From contig QMOF01000029.1 of assembly GCA_003650185.1 (NCBI GenBank), positions 1 to 14,697 of the forward strand: DNA of 14,697 nucleotides, written 5' to 3'. This DNA comes from Chloroflexota bacterium. GTDB lineage: Bacteria; Chloroflexota; Dehalococcoidia; UBA2247; RBG-13-53-26. The position numbers and the translations under genes are program-made. Below, piece after piece: positions 1 to 5,942 of this stretch. The stretch's first letter is position 1. Each line of letters opens with the position of its first letter. The notes beneath the pieces are model-generated. The model was not told the origin of the DNA, made no database searches, and was given only the letters and a program-made list of their open reading frames with translations.

Positions 1-124
1 ACGCCTACAAGCGCTTTCGCGGGAAATACATATCCTTAATCATACAATCGCTGCCGTTGCTGTCGCTGATGCCAGTTGAGGGTTCCTGCCCAGGACAAAT
101 TGGGTGCTAACCCCCATTGCCTCG

Positions 125-156
125 TTGCTTTGTCAAGGATATTATCTTAATATAAG
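125..156 (+). promoter_or_regulatory. Candidate sigma-70-type promoter for the glycosyltransferase-DUF5752-galU genes
   Basis: A -35-like TTGTCA lies at 130-135 and a -10-like TATAAG at 151-156, separated by 15 bases, which is shorter than usual. An alternative pairing is TTGCTT at 125-130 with TAATAT at 148-153, spaced 17 bases. The AT-rich block stands out from its GC-rich surroundings and lies about 140 bases before the first start codon. No other promoter-like block is seen before the three plus-strand genes. The assignment is by eye only. Confidence 0.4.
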
Positions 157-281
157 ACTTGGGGAGGAAGCCCCCACAGTTGACTTTCGCGTGACCGCTG
201 CTCCGGCTGGTGATTGGGTGGTTGCGTATATCGATCTACTGCACGAGCATGTCGAACCCTGCATATAGCGGTCTGTAGGGA

Positions 282-290
282 GGGGAGGAG
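282..290 (+). promoter_or_regulatory. Ribosome binding site that fixes the glycosyltransferase start
   Basis: A long purine run containing GGAGG (284-288) sits 9 bases before the ATG at 298. The frame is also open upstream to a TTG at 214, but that start has no comparable site and the extra residues resemble nothing in the family. This supports 298 as the true start. Confidence 0.7.
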
Positions 291-297
291 AGAACAA

Positions 298-1680
298 ATG
301 AGACCAGCGGCGATCTCACCCGGTAACACGATCTTCGTCATCCTATCGTTCGAGGGCCCCGACGGTTATTCAATGGCCGGAGGCCTCGGTGTGAGAGTCA
401 CCAACCTGTCGCGGTCCCTTGCGGGCCTCGGCTTTCACACCCACCTCCTGTTCATCGGTGACCCGGAGGGGAAGGGGGTGGAGAGTACCTACGGAGGCAG
501 GTGCACCCTGCATCGGTGGTGCCAGTGGATAAGCGAGTATCACCCGGAGGGCGTATACCAGGGCGAAGACGGCAAGCTGGCTGACTTCAACGAGTCTGCG
601 CCACCGTTTGTGGCGGAGCACCTGGTAAGGCCCGCTTTGAACCAGGGCAAGACCGTGATAATCCTGGGCGAGGAATGGCACACAGCCGAGGCCATGTGTC
701 GCATCAGCGATCTGCTGCATACGGCTGGCCTGAGGGAGCGCGTGGTGATGTTCTGGAACGCCAACAACACCTTCTCCTTCGATCGCATCAACTGGGGGCG
801 CCTCTCGTATGCCACCACCATCACCACGGTCAGCCGCTATATGAAGCACATAATGCGGGGCATGGGGCTGAACCCGCTGGTGGTACCCAATGGTATTCCC
901 AAGTCGCTGCTGGGTAGCGTCGACGTGAAGGCATCAGCTTCACTGAGGAAGCGGCTTGAGGCCGACCTGATACTGGCCAAAGTAGCACGCTGGCACCCCG
1001 ACAAGCGCTGGAACGAGGCAGTGGAGGCTGTGGCTCGGTTGAAGGCCCGGGGTCTAAGGACGGTGCTCGTCGCCCGGGGAGGGATAGAGCCTCACGGCGA
1101 GGAAGTGTTGTACCATGCCCGCTCGCTCGGGCTCAAGGTTGCAGATGCCAGGTCTCGGGGGGGATCACTACAGGACTGCCTCAACGCAATCGAAGGGGGA
1201 GACAAGGCAGAGGTCATCAACCTGAGGTTCCGCTGCCCCCAGGATTTCCTGCGTATAGTCTATCATGCTTCAGACGCCGTACTGGCCAACAGTGGTCACG
1301 AGCCATTCGGGTTGGTGGGGCTGGAGGCCATGGCGGCCGGTGGGATCGCCTTCACAGGTGGCACCGGCGAGGACTATGCCGTCCCGTTCCGCAACAGCAT
1401 CGTACTGGAAACGGCCGACCCGGGTGAGATAGAGGCCTACGCCGTGTATCTTAATGAGCACCCCAACGACGGGCAAAGGATACGCAAGGCGGCAAGACAG
1501 ACAGCGCGACAGTTCACCTGGGAGGAGGTCATAACCATCCTGGTGCGCAAGCTTGAGTACCAGGCCAGAGCCCAGGGGCTACTGGCTGCACCGGTCAGAG
1601 CCGCCGTGCAGGAACCCAGGCATTTCGACTTGCCGGATCTGGTGCCGCAGCGGGAGCCGGTCGTGGCAGTCACCGCCTAG
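298..1680 (+). CDS. Glycosyltransferase, GT-B fold, GT4/GT5-like (possible glucan or glucoside synthase)
   Basis: A 460-residue retaining glycosyltransferase of the two-domain GT-B type, probably cytoplasmic (no signal peptide or membrane segment). The N-terminal domain begins with SFEGPDGYSMAGGLGVRV (residues 17-34), like the glycine-rich donor-binding loop near the start of glycogen synthases. The C-terminal domain has VARWHPDKRW (229-238) and the E-x7-E signature of GT4/GT5 enzymes, E335 to E343 in HEPFGLVGLEAMAAGG (334-349). About 25 extra residues (near 284-306) lie between the usual strands before that signature. The protein ends in a proline-rich tail of low complexity. It is first in a same-strand group with a DUF5752-like gene and galU, so UDP-glucose is a plausible donor. 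Glycogen synthase, a trehalose-forming transferase or another glucosyltransferase are all possible. The family is clear; acceptor and product are not. The start is set by the strong ribosome binding site 9 bases upstream. Confidence 0.85.
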   Translation: MRPAAISPGNTIFVILSFEGPDGYSMAGGLGVRVTNLSRSLAGLGFHTHLLFIGDPEGKGVESTYGGRCTLHRWCQWISEYHPEGVYQGEDGKLADFNESAPPFVAEHLVRPALNQGKTVIILGEEWHTAEAMCRISDLLHTAGLRERVVMFWNANNTFSFDRINWGRLSYATTITTVSRYMKHIMRGMGLNPLVVPNGIPKSLLGSVDVKASASLRKRLEADLILAKVARWHPDKRWNEAVEAVARLKARGLRTVLVARGGIEPHGEEVLYHARSLGLKVADARSRGGSLQDCLNAIEGGDKAEVINLRFRCPQDFLRIVYHASDAVLANSGHEPFGLVGLEAMAAGGIAFTGGTGEDYAVPFRNSIVLETADPGEIEAYAVYLNEHPNDGQRIRKAARQTARQFTWEEVITILVRKLEYQARAQGLLAAPVRAAVQEPRHFDLPDLVPQREPVVAVTA

Positions 1681-1766
1681 AGTGGTTGCCATGATGTACC
1701 ACGTGTCGCGCAACACGGAGGCGCATTCAAGAACCAGCATAGGAGGGCGAAAGGAGACAAGACACC

Positions 1767-2072
1767 ATGGCCAAGATGCCCAAGACAGAGGCAGAGAGAC
1801 TCCTGGCAGACGTGGCAGGGGAATATGTGTTCTGGTGTCACGACGGCCGCGTTCTTCGGAGCATGCGTGACCTGCAGAGCGCACTTGCCAGCATGACAGA
1901 GGATACCTTCTACTATCATGCCAACGATGACAAGAACGACTTCAGCAACTGGGTGAAGGAAGTAATTGGAGACAGCAAGCTGGCGAGGGAGATCAGCAGG
2001 TCCAGGACGGCACAGCAAGCAGCGAGGTACACAGCAGACAGGGTGGCTTTCCTCGGGGCCAAGCTCGCTTGA
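1767..2072 (+). CDS. Small DUF5752-like protein of unknown function
   Basis: A 101-residue soluble protein with no signal peptide or membrane segment. The visible pattern is FWCHDGRVLRSMRDL (residues 22-36), then TFYYHA (47-52), KNDFSNWV (56-63), GD (68-69) and LA (72-73). From memory this matches the DUF5752 family, a small domain of unknown function sometimes found near sugar-handling enzymes; I could not check it. It lies 86 bases after the glycosyltransferase and 53 bases before galU, on the same strand, which suggests a role with them, perhaps as an accessory or regulatory subunit. The start is an ATG preceded by AGGAG at 1752-1756. It ends with two stops in a row, TGA then TAA (2070-2075). 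No catalytic motif is apparent, so no function is assigned. That it is a real gene is well supported by the ribosome binding site and its fit between its neighbours. Confidence 0.75.
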   Translation: MAKMPKTEAERLLADVAGEYVFWCHDGRVLRSMRDLQSALASMTEDTFYYHANDDKNDFSNWVKEVIGDSKLAREISRSRTAQQAARYTADRVAFLGAKLA

Positions 2073-2112
2073 TAAGACGAGGCCCACCGGCTATCATGGC
2101 ATAACCGGGATC

Positions 2113-2121
2113 GGTGAGGAG
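2113..2121 (+). promoter_or_regulatory. Ribosome binding site that decides the galU start
   Basis: GGTGAGGAG lies 4 bases before the ATG at 2126. It contains the GTG at 2114 that could otherwise be read as a start four codons earlier, so the ATG is the better choice. Confidence 0.55.
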
Positions 2122-2125
2122 AGCC

Positions 2126-3010
2126 ATGAGACCGAGAAAAGCCGTGATCCCAGCTGGCGGCTGGGGCACCAGGTTCCTGCCTACTACCAAGTCGCAGCCC
2201 AAGGAGATGCTGCCTCTGGTGGACAGGCCCATCATCCATTACGCCGTTGAAGAAGTAGTCCGGTGCGGCGCGGAACTGGTGGTCATCGTAAGCTCCCTGG
2301 GCAAGAGGGCTGTGGAAGACTACTTCGACAAGAACGCAGACCTGGAGCTGTTCTTGGAACGCAAAGGCGACACGTCCCTGCTCCACAAGGTGAGGCAACT
2401 GGCCGACATGGCAGACATCTGCTACGTGCGCCAGAAGGAGCAGCTTGGCCTGGGCCACGCTGTCCTTACTGCCAAGCAGGTCGTGGGAAATGAGCCGTTC
2501 ATGCTGGTGCTCCCGGACGACCTCTTTGAGCAACAGGAAAGAGTGCTTCAACGAATGGCCGATATCTTCGAACAACACCAGGCCAGCGTACTGGCCGTCA
2601 GGCGGGTAAACGAAGACCAGGTGAGCAGATACGGCATAATCGAAGCATCGAGCATCGGCGACCGTACCTATCGGGTAACCAGTCTGGTGGAAAAGCCAAA
2701 GCGGGAGGAGGCACCCTCAAACCTGGCAATAATGGGCAGGTACATCCTCACGCCGCAGGTCTTTGAAGAGCTTGAGAATACCTCACCCGGGGCCGGCAAG
2801 GAAATCCAGTTGACGGATGGCCTCCGCCGCCTGCTCAGCAGGCAAGCGATATACGCGTACGAGGTCGAGGGGGACTACTATGATGCCGGCACCCCCCTGG
2901 GCTGGATAAAGGCCACCATAGCCTTGGCCCTGAAACACCCGGAAATGGGGCCCGAAATCAGAGAGTACCTCAAGAGCCTTGTGAGCGTATCACGTTCCGA
3001 CGCCTGTTAG
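2126..3010 (+). CDS. galU: UTP--glucose-1-phosphate uridylyltransferase
   Basis: A 294-residue enzyme that makes UDP-glucose and pyrophosphate from UTP and glucose-1-phosphate in the cytoplasm. The length is typical for bacterial GalU. The nucleotidyltransferase signature PAGGWGTRFLPTTKSQPKEM covers residues 9-28, including the GTR and PKEML elements. Further family landmarks are QLGLGHAV (106-113), the acidic PDD (130-132), EKP (189-191), GRYIL (204-208) and KEIQLTDGL (225-233), with YYDAGTPLGWIKA (251-263) near the end. A tryptophan (W13) sits in the first loop where many GalU proteins have leucine. I chose the ATG at 2126 over the GTG at 2114 because the family begins just before the RKAVIPAGG strand and the GAGGAG site overlaps the GTG start region. 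It is the last gene of the plus-strand group and probably supplies UDP-glucose to the glycosyltransferase. It converges on treY with 67 bases between the two stops. Confidence 0.93.
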   Translation: MRPRKAVIPAGGWGTRFLPTTKSQPKEMLPLVDRPIIHYAVEEVVRCGAELVVIVSSLGKRAVEDYFDKNADLELFLERKGDTSLLHKVRQLADMADICYVRQKEQLGLGHAVLTAKQVVGNEPFMLVLPDDLFEQQERVLQRMADIFEQHQASVLAVRRVNEDQVSRYGIIEASSIGDRTYRVTSLVEKPKREEAPSNLAIMGRYILTPQVFEELENTSPGAGKEIQLTDGLRRLLSRQAIYAYEVEGDYYDAGTPLGWIKATIALALKHPEMGPEIREYLKSLVSVSRSDAC

Positions 3011-3018
3011 TGCACCCA

Positions 3019-3062
3019 CCTGGGGACTGAGCCATTATTATCGGCTGCTATGCGGCCCCAGG
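3019..3062. terminator. Possible weak bidirectional terminator between galU and treY
   Basis: In the 67-bp convergent gap, CCTGGGG (3019-3025) is a perfect inverted repeat of CCCCAGG (3056-3062). The loop of 30 bases holds a smaller AGCC/GGCT pair (3030-3033 and 3043-3046). The position is right for a shared terminator. However, the loop is long and no T-run follows on either strand, so it is not a typical intrinsic terminator. Confidence 0.25.
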
Positions 3063-3077
3063 CCACCTCAGGATCAG

Positions 3078-5942
3078 CTACATCGGGCCGCCGAGCAACA
3101 GAGCCACGGGAAACATGCCGAACACCGATGATAGAGGCAGACCTCTGCCGGAGGTTGAGACGCAGACTGTCGCGTCGGTAAATGCGTCACGCCATGCCGC
3201 CGGTGCCTGCTCAGGAAGAAGCAGCATATCATCTCCCCACACGTCTCGCCCGAGCGGCATCCGGGCCAGCGGGACCAGCTTCGCAAGCAACCTGGGCACA
3301 GCCGCGATGGCCCAAGTGCCTTTCCAGCGCCGGGCGAAGGCACAGACGTGCTCCCTGCTTCGGCCATCCGCCTGAAGCGGAATGTAGTCCCCGCGCCGAA
3401 AGACGTTGGGGTAGTTCTGGCGTATCCCCAATGCTTTGCAAGTAAGGTACATCTTGGCCCGGCCGTCCTCCAGCGAGGACATCAGACCGCGGACCAGGTC
3501 CGACCGGCTTCCGGCTTCCTGCTGCGCCAGTCCATCCAGTTGCCGCTGCCGCAGGGCAAAGTCCACCGGCCGCCGGTTGTCCGGGTCGACGAGGCTCAGG
3601 TCCCAAAGCTCGGTGCCCTGGTAGAAGTCGGGTATGCCTGGTGAGGCAATCTTGAGCAGCACCTGGGACAGGGAGTTGAAAATGCCATAGTGCGCCACCC
3701 GCCGTTGGAGCGCCAGGAAGTCCTCCAGGAACAGGTTGCTTCTGGAAGTGTCCAGAATCGCCTCTGAAAACCCGACGAGCGCCTCCTCGTACTCCGGGTT
3801 GGGCGAGAGCCAACTGGTGAACACCTTGGCCTCTCTTGCCGTCTTCACCAGGTATGCCTTCAGTCGGTCTTCGAAGCCGCTCATTTCCGGGGCATAAGGC
3901 CAGGCTCCAACCAGGGTCTGATAGAGCAGCAACTCCATGTTCGGGTCAGGCACAAGCTGCCCGTTCACCGGGCGTTTCTTCGGCCGGTTCCATTCCTGCC
4001 AGCGGACGAGGCTCTCTTCCCATTCGTCAGGCAACTCGGACAGCACGTTCAGCCTGGCCCGCGCGTCCTCACCGCGCTTGGTATCATGAGTCGCCGTGGC
4101 GTTCAGCGCGTGCGGCCACTGCTCCTGGCGCGTCAGGTTCCTCTGGTGAAACGCCTCAATGGAAAGACCGTTGGCTCCGGGGTCGCCGCCGACGTCATTC
4201 AGAGAGACCAACCGGTTGTAGTTGTACAAAGCCGTATCTTCCAGCCCCTTGGCCATGACAGAGCCGGTGAATTGCTGCCAGCGCATGACGAAGCGCAGCC
4301 ACTCCCTCTTGCGCTCCCTGGAGATCGTTCCCGATGCATCAAGAATGAGCACCCGTCTCAGGAACTCGAGCGCACGGGTATCTATCGAGGGCTCCTGCCG
4401 TCTCGCTTCGTGCACGGCGTGCTCCACGTATGCCCTGTCCCGCCGCCTTGCCCTCAGAGAGCGGGTATAGATCCGGTATACAGGCAGGCAGGCCGTCACC
4501 GCTTCAATGGCTCCAGAGAGAGCGTCCTGTGACAGGCCCCGGGCATCCGTGTCCTGCTGGGCCAGCCGGGCCAGGTACCACCCCAACCTCCTCACCTCCG
4601 CTGGGAATAGCTGGCCTATTACCTGCTTCTTCTTCCGGTACACCATGTCGGCAAACGTCTCCTCACAGCCAGTGACACGGGCATACGTAGCACTCAAAGC
4701 ACGTGCGCCCTCCGGATGGACAAAGAGCGCGTTGAGCAGGTTCAGGAAATCGTAGCCCGTTGTACCGAAAACCGGCCACTGCCGCGGCAGAGGCTCGTCA
4801 CCGCTCAGGACCTTCTCTACCACGACATAGAACCTGGGGCGCTTGCCGCTGGTCTCTCCCTCATCTCCGGCAACACGGCGTTGCAGACGGGCAAGGTATC
4901 CAGGCGGGTCGGCCAGGCCATCGATGTGGTCGATACGCAAGCCGGTGACCTTGCCTTCGTGGACGAGGCGCAGAATTGCTGCGTGGGTCGCCTCAAACAC
5001 GTGGGGCTTTTCCACGCAGATGCCGATGAGGTCGCTCACGTCAAAGAAGCGCCTGTAGTTGATCTTCTCACGGCCAGTTTTCCAGAAAGCCAGTTGGTAC
5101 ACCTGCTGGTCCAGCAGCCGCTCAAGCAGACCAGGAGCAAAGGAGTCCCCTTTTTCCCCGTTGAACCGGGCGACATTGTCTGCTATGAAAGAGCTTGTCT
5201 CCGGTGAGCCTGCAACCAGGCGGGACAGGGCCCGCTTGATTGCCTCTCGCCTTCGGGGAAGCCTGGTGGTCTGCCGGGACTGCTGGGTGCTGGGGTCAGG
5301 GAGACGTCCGATATCTTCCATGAGCCGTTCGAACTGCCTCAGCGCAGCGTGGTCACCTCCAAGCATGCTCCGGAGGCCATCCAGGCCATACGACAAGACG
5401 AGGGGATAGGACTTGAGGTTCAGCGGCAGCCTCAGGTCATGGTAGCGCAGGAAGAGCCCCTGCTCGTCCAGGCCGAGCACGAGCTCACGGTCCTCCAGCA
5501 CCTGGTGGTACGGCGCGCCAAGGATAGGCAGGAGCACCCTGCCTCGCAGCGTGCTTTCCGGTGGTTCCCACTCGATGTCGAAGAAGTCTGCATAGGGCGA
5601 CGAGCAGCCATTCTCCAGCACATCCATCCACCACGGGTTGTCCGGGCTGGCGGCCATGTGGTTTGGGACAATGTCGAGGAGAAGTCCCATGCCATGCGCT
5701 TTGAGATCGGCCACCAGAGAATCGAAGTCCTCATCGGTCCCCAACTCCGCGTTCAGGCAAGCCGGGTCAATCACGTCGTAGCCGTGCAAGCTTCGGCGAC
5801 GCGCCGCCAACACCGGGGAAGTATAGAGGTCGGAGATGCCCAGGTGATGCAAGTAGGGAAGCAACACCCGGACGTCTCCAAAGCGGAAACTCCGGTTCAA
5901 CTGCACCCTGTAGGTGGCAATGGGCACTCGCAGACTGGCCAT
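3078..5942 (-). CDS. treY: Maltooligosyl trehalose synthase (TreY)
   Basis: A 954-residue GH13 enzyme that rearranges the reducing-end alpha-1,4 bond of a maltodextrin into an alpha,alpha-1,1 bond, giving maltooligosyl trehalose, the substrate of TreZ. It is cytoplasmic, with no signal peptide. The N terminus has the family opening IATYRVQLNRSFRF (8-21). The four GH13 regions are present: DIVPNHMA (90-97), GLRIDHIDGL (334-343, nucleophile D338), VVVEKVL (373-379, acid/base E376) and NATATHDTKRGED (614-626, stabiliser D620). KINYRRFFDVSDLIGI (293-308) is a TreY hallmark. Near the end, GIPDFYQGTELWDLSLVDPDN (769-789) and RRGDYIPL (849-856) also fit, and the protein closes with FPVALL. The length is slightly above many TreY proteins but within range. 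It is the last gene of the minus-strand operon. Its ATG abuts the TAG of the GH57 gene (TAGATG) and no ribosome binding site is visible, so translation probably depends on the gene before it. Confidence 0.96.
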   Translation of the reverse strand: MASLRVPIATYRVQLNRSFRFGDVRVLLPYLHHLGISDLYTSPVLAARRRSLHGYDVIDPACLNAELGTDEDFDSLVADLKAHGMGLLLDIVPNHMAASPDNPWWMDVLENGCSSPYADFFDIEWEPPESTLRGRVLLPILGAPYHQVLEDRELVLGLDEQGLFLRYHDLRLPLNLKSYPLVLSYGLDGLRSMLGGDHAALRQFERLMEDIGRLPDPSTQQSRQTTRLPRRREAIKRALSRLVAGSPETSSFIADNVARFNGEKGDSFAPGLLERLLDQQVYQLAFWKTGREKINYRRFFDVSDLIGICVEKPHVFEATHAAILRLVHEGKVTGLRIDHIDGLADPPGYLARLQRRVAGDEGETSGKRPRFYVVVEKVLSGDEPLPRQWPVFGTTGYDFLNLLNALFVHPEGARALSATYARVTGCEETFADMVYRKKKQVIGQLFPAEVRRLGWYLARLAQQDTDARGLSQDALSGAIEAVTACLPVYRIYTRSLRARRRDRAYVEHAVHEARRQEPSIDTRALEFLRRVLILDASGTISRERKREWLRFVMRWQQFTGSVMAKGLEDTALYNYNRLVSLNDVGGDPGANGLSIEAFHQRNLTRQEQWPHALNATATHDTKRGEDARARLNVLSELPDEWEESLVRWQEWNRPKKRPVNGQLVPDPNMELLLYQTLVGAWPYAPEMSGFEDRLKAYLVKTAREAKVFTSWLSPNPEYEEALVGFSEAILDTSRSNLFLEDFLALQRRVAHYGIFNSLSQVLLKIASPGIPDFYQGTELWDLSLVDPDNRRPVDFALRQRQLDGLAQQEAGSRSDLVRGLMSSLEDGRAKMYLTCKALGIRQNYPNVFRRGDYIPLQADGRSREHVCAFARRWKGTWAIAAVPRLLAKLVPLARMPLGRDVWGDDMLLLPEQAPAAWRDAFTDATVCVSTSGRGLPLSSVFGMFPVALLLGGPM

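Larger units (their letters stand above)
1..297. other. 5' non-coding region and leader, no convincing gene
   Basis: I see no convincing gene here. One plus-strand reading frame is open from the left edge to a TAA at 108-110 (about 35 residues, beginning AYKRFRGKY). It could be the tail of an upstream gene, but I do not recognise it. The stretch 120-160 is clearly richer in A and T than the surrounding DNA and holds a candidate promoter. Small inverted repeats occur at 84-95 (TCCT/AGGA), 102-113 (GGGT/ACCC) and 160-176 (TGGGG/CCCCA). Each has a stem of only 4 to 5 bp and no T-run, so none is a convincing terminator. Confidence 0.5.

Noticed and set aside
214..297. Upstream TTG start extending the glycosyltransferase by 28 residues
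   Set aside because: The strong GGAGG site 9 bases before the ATG at 298, and the family's usual start close to the first beta strand, both favour the shorter form.
147..341. Minus-strand open frame of 64 codons over the leader
   Set aside because: It overlaps the candidate promoter, the ribosome binding site and the start of the glycosyltransferase, and its translation resembles no known protein.
1702..1717. CGTGT/ACACG hairpin between the glycosyltransferase and the DUF5752-like gene
   Set aside because: The stem is only 5 bp, with no T-run and no sign that it ends transcription; probably chance.
1916..2578. Minus-strand open frame of 220 codons opposite the DUF5752-like gene and galU
   Set aside because: It overlaps two genes with clear family motifs and good starts on the other strand. 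Its own translation has no family features.
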